A stretch of DNA of 64,000 nucleotides from Larix kaempferi (taxonomy: Eukaryota; Streptophyta; Pinopsida; Pinales; Pinaceae): contig BSBM01000361.1 of NCBI GenBank assembly GCA_027924585.1, positions 41,494,501-41,558,500 on the forward strand. Direction: 5' to 3'. The position numbers and the translations under genes are program-made. Below the pieces are notes generated by a model. That model was given only the letters and a program-made list of their open reading frames with translations. It was not told the DNA's origin and did not search any database. The number at the start of each line of letters is the position of its first letter. Positions within the stretch are counted from its first letter, which is position 1. Below are positions 10,466 to 21,181 of this stretch, piece after piece.

Positions 10466-12008
10466 TTAAATATTATTTATTGAGTTCAATGGGTAGAAGA
10501 GAGGTGTGGAAAATAAGATCTAAGTATGCCATTTATTATGTAAGTATACTTAGGACCTAGTATACCATTAAACCTTAAAATTTTATCTATAAACAAAAGT
10601 ATATGACCTTAATCACTTCAATAGATAATAGAAAATTATATTGGTCTTTTCCTACACTAGGTATTCCACCAATAGTTAAATTAACTAGTAATATAGGAGA
10701 GTGATTAATTTTCCCATTCTTAATCATATGGGATATTATAATAAAAAAAAAACTTAAGGTATTTGTATTATAAGGATGACCATAAAAATTCTTTAAAACA
10801 AGCAAAATAGTTCACATCTGAAAGAAGGATTTTGAAGTTTTTTGCATGAGTCCATCCTATGTTGCTTCCTGCTATATACAAAATTGTCAGGAGATTCTTC
10901 ACTATTTTCCTATATTCTCCTACATTCCAAGTAATATATATTATAACATACTAATTACATAAAAAAACACATAAATACATTAAGCATAGTAGATTTGGAA
11001 AAACTACCGGGATTCCAAATCCTTTTCTTGCCTAGCCATAAGGTCCTGAGAGAAGCTAAGCGATCGATATATATATCATCCATGGGGTGATCTTATTATG
11101 GAATAGAGTTCTGTCCATAACAACCTTGACACATTTTTATCACCTTCTCCAGGTCCCTTTGAACCTCATCCATCAACACTATTTTCTCCCTCATATTTCT
11201 GTTAAGGTCTTCAATCCGAGACTCATACAAGCAACCTATTACCATTATGTCAAGCCTCCTCTATCAAAGCTGCAATCATTTGAAGGACACTAATGACCCC
11301 TTCATGCACAACTTGAAGTGTTTTCTTAAATTCTTCTATATTCCCTATGAAATTTGTGAAAATACCCATCCAATATGCCATAGAGTCATTGCTGCCGATT
11401 GAGAAGGATATCCACTTCCAATTGTTATACTCCAACACCTCACACCATGACATAATTGATTACATCATACTCCCTTTCCTTCTTGGGGAGGAAATTCTTG
11501 ACTGAGATAATAGTTCTTTACCAAGATAATCAATGAGAGAGGTCTCTTGAGGAAGAGCTTCATCAATATATCGAACAAGGGAAAATTCCTTGAAATAGGG
11601 CCATGCGTAGGATTGGGTCTCACTTGTGTGAGCCTACTTGGAATTAAGGCTGAAGTGATGGCAGCTGCGGATGCCATAAAAATCCATTCAATAATCCCCT
11701 TTCTACTATTTACTCCTTCGCTTTCCTTTGTACATGGGATTTCAATTTCGTTCCATTTGGGCCTTGCTTGGGAGAATAACCTATGAGGGGGGTGTATGAA
11801 TCCCCCCCCAACTCTTCAACTCGATCCTAAAATACTTAGGAAGGACAAGGCTATTCCTTAGTATTTTTAAGCCTCGGTTAAATATTTTTTCCACATTGTT
11901 CTTGTTTCAATGGTGACCCAACCTTCCAAAGTTGAAAAATATTTTGATGAAGATCATGGAATCCATTTTTTTGTCGGGATTTGGTATTTATGACAATAAG
12001 TCCTTTTT
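10466..12008. other. No recognisable gene; possible decayed LINE 3' region
   Basis: AT-rich sequence. Two short minus-strand frames (11250-11453 and 11465-11677) have no motif I recognise. Position downstream of the RNase H remnant on the minus strand makes a LINE 3' part possible but unproven. Confidence 0.3.
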
Positions 12009-12009
12009 A

Positions 12010-12400
12010 TAGTTGAGCTCCTTAATTTTATTTATGATCTTCCAGATCATTATTTTCACGCTTAACATGCAAGAAATCCACATAAATGGGGAGATGAAGA
12101 TTCCTAATTCACTTTTGAATTATTCCATAGGAGGAAGAGTTATGTTTGAAAGGGTTTTTCATTTTTTGAATAACTATTCTTGAATCACCAAATACTAGGA
12201 GAATTGTGATATTTATTCCAACAGATATCTCCAATCCTTGCAGAAGGGCCAACCATTCTTGTTGGTCGTTAGTTTTCTTTCTGAGTCCCCAAGCATATTT
12301 TTTCACAATTTTTCCAACAAGATCAATGAGGATCCCTCCTATGCCTGCCACCCCTCTATGGGATCTTATAGTTATGCAAATGGGAATCTTCCATTGATGT
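12010..12400 (-). pseudogene. LINE-type RNase H (RVT_3-like) remnant
   Basis: The minus frame reads VAGIGGILIDLVGKI, ending the first strand, then NDQQEWLALLQGLEI (the second acidic position usually sits in an EAEW/AEY-type motif; here QQEW), LLVFGDSRIVIQ (third Asp), and after a stop FLHVKRENNDLEDHK, matching the last RNase H helix. This is the layout of the RNase H at the C-terminus of plant LINE polyproteins and related RVT_3 proteins. The first catalytic Asp region (usually FDGAS) is not recognisable, and stops lie inside. No RT is visible upstream, so this is a truncated fragment. Confidence 0.65.
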
Positions 12401-12887
12401 AGAAGATATGGTGATAAATATAAGTATACTAAAAGGATCCAAGGGAATACTCTTCATTATCAACCTTCAAAAGAATCCTATGGAATATTAACATTAGGCA
12501 TATTTGTATTTTGATTACACAAAAAAATGTATTTAAGTAAATCACTTGAGGATTCAAGACCTTGATCTAACTTAAAATTTAAATAGGAGGATTAAAAGCA
12601 TTTTTTGTATGTGAGTGTCATTAGGATCATGGTGTCTTTTTTTCCTTCATCACAATATTGATACATTCAATTCACTTATAAATACCCACTATTATTGTTG
12701 ATTGATATTTTGAATCGGTGTACCTACATGCATCAAAGGATTTATGGATCCTTCTATTATGTGCATTATGGACCGAGAGACATGTTCAATTGTGTTCATA
12801 GTGCTTCCTTTAGTTGGGAACACTTTTTGTTTCACTCATAATTTTTTTTTGTTTTCCCAAGATATGACCATTTTACCATATCTAGAG
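12401..12887. other. No recognisable feature; host flank of the copia insertion
   Basis: AT-rich DNA without coding motif. It continues, across the copia element, at 30723. The ORF starting at 12744 runs into the copia LTR and is fortuitous. Confidence 0.5.
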
Positions 12888-12892
12888 ATATG
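12888..12892. repeat. Target-site duplication ATATG (left), copia element
   Basis: ATATG immediately before the LTR, repeated at 30718-30722 immediately after the second LTR. Confidence 0.9.
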
Positions 12893-13584
12893 TGTTAGAA
12901 CATTAATCCACCACTTAGTACCTTATTATATAGTCTTAGTCAATTTTATTGTCATTTATGCTTTAATACAATATGGTTTGGACATAGGTAGCTTAATTGG
13001 GAAAAATAACCACTTAACAGGAAGTGCTCACACCTACATGAGCGCTCCAGCTCAGTAAAACTACACATGTGTGCCCTCATTAATTTCTATATCTCTCCCC
13101 TTCCTTGAATTGGGGAATTGTGGTTGACTAGGAGCACTAGGGGTGGATTTGGCCCAATTTTAGCATGTTTTGAGCATTAAATGCCCACGTAGAGCCTCCC
13201 ACTCACTGTATTTTGCACACCCACGTATTCCTTTGAGCCATTATTGTTCCAGCATTCCTCATCCATGTCGACACCTCCATTCATGACCATTTGGGCTGAG
13301 TTGGAGCAAGTTGGGACCCACCTAGGGGGGATTGAGGCCAATTTGGCCAATTACTCATGTACACTCATATTGGGCTTCCTAAGCCTCATGAATTTTTCCA
13401 AATACAATATAAACCTATTCTAAACATATTTACATGTTAGACAGTCAGATAATATCAAGTTTTTGTTTCAACCATATGTGTAAAAGTGCTCTTCTTTCAT
13501 GCTTTTTGCTGGTTTTTGCAAGTAAATTCGATTTGTGAGATTCTCTAAGGCTCATAGATATTGTTATATGTCAAAATTATCACA
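12893..13584 (+). repeat. 5' LTR of the copia element
   Basis: Begins TGTTAGAACATTAATCC and ends TTATCACA next to the PBS. Aligns throughout with 30038-30717 with scattered substitutions and small indels. Confidence 0.93.
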
Positions 13585-13595
13585 TGGTATCAGAG
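13585..13595 (+). promoter_or_regulatory. PBS of the copia element (initiator tRNA-Met type)
   Basis: TGGTATCAGAG directly follows the LTR; this is the standard plant retroelement site complementary to the 3' end of initiator tRNA-Met. Confidence 0.9.
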
Positions 13596-13725
13596 ATTAG
13601 TGGATTTTAGTGAGTTTTAGATCAATCTTGAGTGTTTGAGCTGCATTCTTGAGAGAATTTCCTGATAAAATTGAGTGTTTTTTGCAGGACTTTCAGCAAT
13701 TTTCTCACCATCAACACAGGCAGAA

Positions 13726-14640
13726 ATGGAAGAAAACCACCTCTTGATTAATCCTTTCAATTTATTCGATTGGAAGGTTGAAATGGTAAGTCAACTGAGA
13801 TCTAAGGGTCTCTATAGAGTCACCATGGGCATAGGAGTGGAGCCAAACTCTGCTGTGGAGAAAACCAAGTACTACAATTGACTTGATGAAGCATATGGAT
13901 TGCTATTCTTGAGTATTTTGAGAGAGATCTTATATCATATAGATAGTTTGACAACCCCAAATGAAGTCTAGGTTAAACTAGAATCACTCTTTGGGAAAAC
14001 TGATGAATTGAGAGGACATCGGCTTGAAAACGAGCTCATCAGTTTAAGCCCAACGCATTTTGAAACCATCCAGGAGTTCTTCATGAAGTTCAAGTATCTA
14101 TTACTTTAGTTGCAACAATGTGGAATTGTGAAGAAAGAGAAACAATTGATACTGCCCATCCTTTCAAAGCTAGGGCCAGAATTTTAAGTGTTTGTAAGCA
14201 CCTTCCATTCTGCAAAAATGACACTTTAAAATCGACAAATGCCATCACTAGCAACCTTCATGGAGTGCCTCACTCAGGAGAAAGATAAGCTAGTTCAAAT
14301 GGGCACCATCAATTCGAAATATCAATATTTGGCCATGGTTGTTTCGAATTCCTCCAAGGGAAAGCAAAAGGAAAAGAATTCGAAGCAGCTAGAGAAGAGG
14401 AAGTTTGATAAACCCAAATCCACTGATGGGGTTTTGAATCCTTCCAAGGGGAAGGATAAGAAAGGGAAAGAGAAGACTAAAATGCACCTATTGCCACAAG
14501 GTATGGAATCCAGAGAGCTCCTGCATGAAGAAAACCATTGATACCATGGCGGAGTTGCTGGAGAAAAATAACATCCCTGTCCCTGATGGCGCAAGGAAGA
14601 AAGATGGCACCTCCAATTCTGAAAACAAGGAGAAATGTCA
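13726..14640 (+). pseudogene. Copia gag
   Basis: Start chosen at ATG 13726 (MEENHLLINPFNLFDWK). The UBN2/Retrotran_gag region follows: VKLESLFGKTDELRGHRLEN, LSPTHFETIQEFFMKFKYL, LPILSKLGPEF. A Lys-rich stretch (SSKGKQKEKNSKQLEKRKF) precedes a zinc knuckle CTYCHKVWNPESSC in which the usual His is Asn. Several in-frame stops (after KTKYYN, at LLL*LQQ and EF*VF) and a frame change at about 14500 make it a pseudogene. Role by family: capsid and nucleocapsid. The copia fragment at 59.4 kb has a related gag domain. Confidence 0.85.
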
Positions 14641-16252
14641 TGCCTTTGTATTAGTTATTTCTAACTCCTAATCCTTCATTTTTTATTCAGGGGAATCTAG
14701 GCACATAGTTTCATCTAGAGAGATTTTCTCCTCTATGCATTCGAATAGTGGTCGAGCAGTTCGAATAGGAGATGAATCTGAAATCTAGACCAAAGGGATT
14801 GGTAGGATTGATTTAGAGCATGGTTATTTTAGTGATGTGATCTATGTACCATCATTGGCTGCAAATTTGTTATCAGTATATCAAATGACCCATACAGAAA
14901 AATCCAAGAGAGTAACATTTACTCCTGACTTGGTAGAGATTTCAGAAATTTCATCAAACCAAGTTGTGTCAGTTGGTATGTAGACCACCAAGAGAGGATG
15001 TACAAGTTCTTGAATTTCCTCCCTAGTTCTAGTGACCAAGCTCTTCTCTCTCATGAAAATGAGACCTCCAATCTATGGCATGAAATATTTGGTCACATGA
15101 ATTACAAGTATCTCCAAGCACTGCACAAAGATGAGATGGTGGGAGGGATTCCTTCAATCAAATATTCGAATGGAGCTTGCATTGGTTGTGTAGTTGGGAA
15201 GCATCCATAAAGTAGCTATGAGAAGGGAATGTCAAGGAGAGCCACACAACCAATTGGATTGGTACATTCAAAACTCATTGGTCCTCTACCCACTCCATCC
15301 TATGGTGGATCAAGGTATGTACTCACCTTCATTGATGACTACTCTAGATTCTACTGGGTATACTTCCTTAAATTAAAATCTGAAGTGTTTGAGCAATTGA
15401 AGATTTGGAAGGCCTTAGTGGAAAATCAAAGTGGAAATAAGATAAAAATCCATAGGAATAATAATGGGAAGGAGTATGTAAACAAAAATCTGCAGCATAT
15501 TTGTGAAGAATGTGGCATTCAAATGTAACATTTAATCCCCTACACACCATAGAAAAATGGTGTGGCAGAGAGGAAAAATAGATCTCTCAAAGAGATGGCC
15601 ACATGCATGATTGAAGCAAGGGATATAAGCCCCAATCTATGGGCTGAAGATATCAATTGTGCTTTACATATTGAGAATAGGGCATTCCACAAATCAGTCA
15701 AAGGAAAAACTCCCTACGAGGCATGGTTTGGCCAAAAACCAAATGTCTCAAATTTCAGGATTTTTGGATCAAGAGCATGGGCTCAAATTCCTTCAGAAAT
15801 GATGAAGAATTTGAAGCCACAGAGCAAGGAATGTATCATGTTTGGTTATGGTGAAGACACAAAAGGTTATAATCTTTTTGACATATCCACACTCAAAAAT
15901 TTTAGTGAGAGAAGTGTGCAATTCGAAGAGGAACCAATACCAGATTTTGAGCTTGCACCGGGGGAATGCTCTTCTCCCCAACACCTTGATGAAGTAAGTA
16001 ATGATTCAAGCTCTATTTTTTATTATAATTCTAACAATGACATGGCTGAAGATGAAATTTTTGTAGATGAGTCACCATCAAGGCCCAAGTGGACTAAAAA
16101 ATCATACAAGCTGCAGGTGATTTGGCAGGCAATCCCCAAGAGCCTAGGAAGACTAGATCTCAAACAAACAATGCGTCCTTTGCAAGTGAGTGCTCTTGCT
16201 GATCACTATTATATGATGATTGGATCTAATACACATTCATATTAGGAAGCTT
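14641..16252 (+). pseudogene. Copia protease and integrase
   Basis: Protease: FIFYSGESRHIVSS at about 14680; the usual DSGAS active site has become YSGES, so the catalytic Asp is lost. Integrase: LWHEIFGHMNYKYLQAL and CIGCVVGKHP give the HHCC zinc site (about 15070-15200). The core has VLTFIDDYSRFYW (first Asp), IHRNNNGKEY (second Asp replaced by Asn; RTDNGGEY is usual) and NGVAERKNRSL (Glu present). PYEAWFGQKPNVSNFRIFG and CIMFGYGEDTKGYNLFD are typical copia integrase C-terminal blocks. Frame changes and TAG stops are scattered. The frame stops being copia exactly at the AGCTT where the gypsy element is inserted and resumes at 28335. Confidence 0.9.
16248..16252. repeat. TSD AGCTT (left), family-2 gypsy insertion
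   Basis: AGCTT before the LTR and again at 28335-28339. With one copy removed the copia frame reads SY*EAYHDPRWKSTMEEE without interruption. Confidence 0.92.
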
Positions 16253-17085
16253 TGTTTTTAGGTGGTTTGATGGGGAAATGTCGCAGTATCGTCGACGCTG
16301 CGACACATCGGATGACAGCGCGGAAGGAGTATTTTGTGCTAAAGAATACCGTAGTTGGCAGGTTTTGGGTCACTTAGACCATATATTATGTAATAGTGAG
16401 TCAGTTGTACCGTGGTATGTAGGTTTTTGGGGTCATTTGGACCAAGTTAGTTGGATATTGGGTCAATTTTCCATAGTGTGGGTTAGGGACTCAGTTTTAA
16501 GTGGACAAATGTTGTAATGGAAGAAGCCTATAAATACATGAGGGTTGTAAGTGTTAGAGAGGGAGGAAAATGAGAGATGATAAGAGAAGAAGCGAAGGAA
16601 TAGAAGATAGAGAAAGGAGAACGATTGTGTATCAAGATCTATGTTTTGCTTCTGGTATATGATCGTGATAGTAATATAATGATTTTTTGGTATGAACTTT
16701 GTGCAATATTGCGATGAATGAATATTGTTTGATGCAATGTCTGTTTACTGTTGCTATAATGATAAATGCTGCGATTAAGTAATATGTTCTATGTAGAATG
16801 TGATGTTAAATGTTGCGATGAAGTAATATGGTATAACTCCTTGCCAAATGTTTAAATTTTATGTTTAAGTACCGCAATAGAGTGAGTCCGTGTAGCCACA
16901 ACTTTCCTCCTCCCTCGGCGGAAACATGGTTCCATCTGCTCTTCCTGGATGCCTGGGTGAGACCTCATCTGCTCTGCTGGTGTTGCTGGGTGGAATCAAA
17001 CCCGCTCGGGCTGGTGCCCAGGGAAACTGCGATATGTGTCGACAGTGAGGCGAACCCCTATCGACTGAGGTCGCATTGGTCAAAA
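16253..17085 (+). repeat. 5' LTR, family-2 gypsy
   Basis: Begins TGTTTTTAGG directly after AGCTT; the homologous core starts at TGATGGGGAAATGTCGCAG (16268) and matches 27516 onward. It ends GGTCAAAA before the PBS (TCAACA in the other copy). Contains CTATAAATA at 16528-16536, a likely TATA box. Confidence 0.9.
16528..16536 (+). promoter_or_regulatory. TATA box of family-2 LTR
   Basis: CTATAAATA, conserved at 27776-27784 in the 3' LTR and placed mid-LTR at the expected U3/R position. Confidence 0.6.
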
Positions 17086-17087
17086 AA

Positions 17088-17105
17088 TGGTTCCATTGTC
17101 GGGAC
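17088..17105 (+). promoter_or_regulatory. PBS, family-2 gypsy
   Basis: TGGTTCCATTGTCGGGAC starts two bases after the LTR end. Position and the initial TGG mark it as PBS; primer tRNA not assigned. Confidence 0.6.
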
Positions 17106-17128
17106 CGTGTGCAGAGTAGAAGGAGGTC

Positions 17129-19680
17129 ATGTTGTGGCACCTGACGAAGTTGGAGATACAGAAATGGTTCGATCAGAAGTTGCAGGAGTTTGTTGAAGAA
17201 GAAAGCCGGAACACCCGACTGACAGTAGATCACTAGCAGGGAAGATATATTCATGACGGTCAGCACGAATGGTTTTTCTGTGAATTCCTGGTCATTCTAT
17301 ATGAATGGTTGTCAAAGCTGACCTTCCAAAAGAGGAACTTCCAGGGTGGTGAGCCACTACTTGGACCTCGGAGTTGATTCAGGAGCTACAGGAAGTCGAT
17401 AATAAGGCATCGCGGGCTGTTGAAGTTTGGCTTGATAGCATCTTGGAAGGATATATCATTGAATTTGCGGTCAACACGAAGAAATCCTATAGTGAAGCTG
17501 AAAGATACTTCTTCTGAGGACCAAGGGGAAGGTTTCTGCTGTTGCTCCAACTGCCAATTAAGATGCTAACTTGCGAAAAGGGTATATTAAAGATGCACCT
17601 TGATCAGTAGACAGCCTTGTGGGAGGAGGCCATGGGTACCACGACTATTGGGGAATGGTACATGGAATGGTAAAGGGGTAGATGGGTGTAGACCATGAGG
17701 AGATTGTGAGCGAAGCTGAGGAAGAAAGTGGCCTTGCAAGAGGAGGAGCGAGGTTTCCACAAGAAAAGAGGAAGAGGACAGGAGAAGGTCCTGCTGCAAT
17801 CAAACCGTAAAACTACAAAGGAAGACCACATGGGACGAAGCGACCTCACACTCCTGATAAGGATGACCAGGCTACACCCAGGATAGAGGCAGGACCAAAC
17901 CCCGACACCAACGTACCCACACCTCCTCACTGACTCTCAACCAGCAAGAAATACTACTTCGACACCACCGAGTTCGTCAATACCACATAATTTAATTGTT
18001 AGTAGCATAGCGACAGGAGGAAAGAAGCCCAGGATGGAGGGTGATGATGCTAAGTTACCGTTGTTCCATGGAAGTGCGACAGACAACCTAGAACAGTATT
18101 GGTTTTTGTGTGAAGCCATTTGGACCATGAAATAGATCACGGATGCCAATGCTAAGAAATGATAGTTAGCCACGACTCTGGGAGGTCATGCATTAGATTG
18201 GTTCATGAAGTTTATTTTAGTCCCTACGAGGGCCCCAAAGAAGTCACTGGATGAGATTCGGGATGGGTTGATTGCTGAATTTAGACGGCCTAAGTCAGAG
18301 GCTCAATACATTACTGATTTGAAGGAAATTAAGCAATATCCCAATGAGATGGTATGGGATTTTGACTAGTGATTCAAGATGCTGAGGGCAAAGGTTAGTT
18401 TCGATATGAGCATTGTCCAACATAAAGAATGGTTCATTGCAGCACTGTTACCCCACATTCGGCTACTGCTGATGCATCAAAACATATCGACACCTAGTGA
18501 AGCTCTAGAGATTGCAATGCGATTGGAGGAGTCACCGATCAAGGATAATGTAGTCGGGATGTCGCAGATACAGACACAACTTGCTAACCTGACTATACAG
18601 TTGCAAGACTTGAAGAAGAACAAGGAACAACGTGATGAAGTATGGTGTACATGATGCCAAGGAGAAGGGCATATGAAGGATAATTGCCCGGATTTTCGTA
18701 ATTATTTGGTGTCGGGTGCACCAAACCCGTTGAATGGTAGCAATATGCCATGGTGTCACATTTGTCACGTGTTTGGGAATAGTCATGATAATTTCCCATA
18801 TATGCATAAAATGGTCATAAGCTCACGAAATATTTACTGCACATTTTGCAAGTCGGTCGGTCCTGATGACAAGGATTGCCATGCATATGGGTTGCTACAA
18901 GAGAGGATGTGTGATGCATTCTACGTCAAGGATGGTCAGCGCACGGTGCAACAAACACAACTGCAACTGCAGGTAGCCCATCCACTACCGCACCAGCAGA
19001 TGTAGTTTGCACCACAGCAACAACAACCGTAGCAGTTCATGCCGCAATACACCCCAATGCAGACGACTCCCCCAAGCCACAATATGTACAACAACCGTAG
19101 TATGCACCACAAGGGCAAGGGATTCCACCAGCACCAATGGAGCAACAAAACCAGTAGTAGGGTGGCTACCGGGGAGGCTATAGGGGCAACTGTGGTGGCG
19201 GATTTGGTCGTGGAGGAGGAGGCCAAGGTGGTTTTGGACCTGTTCAATGTTACCACTATGTGGTATGGGGGAATTATCAGTGTGACTACCCACTACTACA
19301 AAATCAGTGTACGTTTTGTTTTGGTAATGATCATACGGTTGAGAATTGTCCACAATTGATTGCACGATGGTAGGCTGGGAACGATTCACAGCTACAAAAT
19401 CAGGCCCAGTCGCAGCAACCAGTACAGAAACTGGTACAACAACCAATACAAAACAATCCCCCGCGACCACCACCAAATGCCAATCAAAATATCAATTAAC
19501 CAGGGAATTTGCAGCAGAACCAGATGCAAGGTGCAAATATTGCGACCATTTCTGTAGAACCGTGACCACAAGATGCTTCGGTGGCTGTTGTCACTCGTGG
19601 AGGCAAGACGATTGGGGAAGATGGTTTGCGATCACTGATTCGGTTAGCTTGTCAGAAGATGGTACCCTTCGACATTGATA
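17129..19680 (+). pseudogene. Family-2 Gag with an array of zinc knuckles
   Basis: Start at ATG 17129 (MLWHLTKLEIQKWF), only 44 nt after the LTR, so there is almost no leader. Order: N-terminal domain shared with 7.3-7.9 kb (LDSILEGYIIEFAVNT), basic/Pro-rich spacer, capsid region 18000-18560 (LPLFHGSATDNLEQYW, GGHALDWFMKF, IAEFRRPKSEAQYI), a coiled-coil-like stretch, then Cys clusters: CT*CQGEGHMKDNC (18651), CHICHVFGNSH, CTFCKSVGPDDKDC, a Gln/Pro-rich and Gly-rich part, and CTFCFGNDHTVENC (about 19310). Stops (TAG, TGA) and frame changes at about 17340 and 19200 disable it. Repeated zinc knuckles suggest nucleic-acid binding. Confidence 0.8.
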
Positions 19681-20405
19681 TGGAGTGAGAGACATTCCTG
19701 GAGGCACGCTACACTTTGGAGAAATACCATGGTAAGGCTGTTGTTTGCGATATGTCGCCTGCCTTTGATGCTACATTAGACATTGATCGACCAACACAAC
19801 CAAGGACATTGCAAAATTTCCTTGAAAGCTATCTGTCATTGGCACAAGACCCAGCTACCCTAGTTGAGATTGAGGGATGGTTGTAGCGATTTCTAAAAGG
19901 ATGGCAGGAGTGGACAGTAAACTCCTTACAATGACGGAAGACTGGCAAGGAAATGCAAATGAATATTTAGATTGGTGACTATGATGTTGACTCTGTGATT
20001 CTTGACCTTGATTCGGATGTTAACATCTTAACCAAGTAAGCATGGTAGAAGATGGGGAGTCCCCCATTGAGCTGGTCTCCTGTGCAGCTCCGGTTGGCTA
20101 ACCATGCCAAGGTAACACCCATTGGGCGAGTTCCGCAGCTCATGATTGATATTGAGGGCATGAAGACTTATGCTGATTTTGATGTTGTCAAAGTGGTTGA
20201 GGGAGGAAGCTCTTATCCGGGGCTCTTGGGGATCGGATGGGCTAACGACAGTGGAGTTGTAATCAACTTCAAGAAGCGCATGATGACCTTTGAGAATTGT
20301 GATTTCAGAGTTATAGCTCTGTTGGATCCGGCTGAAGGACGCCACTACGTAGAGCTTGTAAAAGATGACGATCCTGCTAGATGGGACCATGCATTCAACA
20401 TTTGA
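19681..20405 (+). pseudogene. Family-2 aspartic protease
   Basis: The active-site region is VILDLDSDVNILTK at about 19994-20035; related plant elements have DLGSDVN, so the Gly after the catalytic Asp-x is replaced by Asp. Downstream KMGSPPLSWSPVQLRLAN, PIGRVPQLMIDIEGMKTYADF and LLGIGWANDSGVVINFKKR are the conserved body and flap/C-terminal blocks. A stop precedes KMGSP. The domain lies between Gag and a second Gag-like block, in the order expected of a gag-pro-pol polyprotein. Confidence 0.75.
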
Positions 20406-20446
20406 AACAAGTCCGGCGGCAAGCAGAAGCGCGCCCACCCAAGTGA

Positions 20447-21181
20447 GTGCCCAACAAAAATACAAGGCAACATCGAACTGAATATTATATTCATCCTACC
20501 GCCTACAGTGAGTTAGAGTGGCGCAGCGAGAGCTTTGCATCTTCTGACTCTGATGATGCATTGGAACATTGGAAAAATCAAATGCATGAAGTATCAGTCC
20601 AGAAATGTGGTTTAGTTACGCAATCCTTATGTCGTGTTGCGACAAAAATGATCACATTGCCTATCTATGATGGGTTTCTTGGCCTAAACACCTTTGTAAT
20701 AGACTTTGAAGACTGTGTCCTAGAACCACAGCGATTGCCGGCCTTGGAGGAAACACTGAAGGCTGCTCTAGCACGATGGTGGGTGACACATAAGAAATTC
20801 ATTAGAGATTGGTCACAGTGTTGAAGGTTGATGATGGTTCGGTTCGGCGATACTGAAGTTTATCACACTGGCAAGTATGATGGTCAGACTGATCCCAATG
20901 ATCATGTGATGGAGTGCCAACGATTATGGGTAGTGCGACCCAGAGACAAGTGGGTCCATGCTTTTGTCCATACTTTGGATGAGATACTGCGTTCATGGTA
21001 CACTGCAGCCGAGTTGCACTGAGACATTACAACATGGGGGGATTTAATGATCTATTTCACTCATACATTCACTTTTGCGGATGCTAACCCTGATTTCCAT
21101 AATGCCCTGCAGCTCATTCGCGACATGATATTTTAGGTTGTTCTAGCGGCCTACCCTATCGACCCGCACACCCACTGTCAG
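20447..21181 (+). pseudogene. Second Gag-like block between protease and RT
   Basis: Frames here read MITLPIYDGFLGLNTFVIDFED, ALARWWVTHKKFIRDW, then VYHTGKYDGQTDPNDHVMEC, HAFVHTLDEILRSWYTAAEL and ITTWGDLMIYFTHTFTFAD. The pattern (DG-x-DP, F-x-x-TL-x-x-x-x-x-x-WY, I-x-x-W-x-x-L-x-x-x-F) is that of the Retrotrans_gag capsid domain. It is additional to the Gag capsid region at 18.0-18.6 kb. Two in-frame stops and one TAG lie inside. I infer a duplicated or captured capsid-like module in the pol part; function unknown. Confidence 0.65.

Noticed and set aside
12744-13058. 104-codon plus-strand ORF
   Set aside because: It straddles the TSD and LTR start of the copia element; half of it is LTR sequence.
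17587-18173. Minus-strand ORFs opposite family-2 gag
   Set aside because: Shadows of the gag reading on the plus strand; residues are rich in Leu/Ser/His typical of antisense frames.
18532-19476. Minus-strand ORFs of 91-163 codons opposite the zinc-knuckle region
   Set aside because: Antisense shadows of gag with Cys/Val/Leu-rich nonsense composition.
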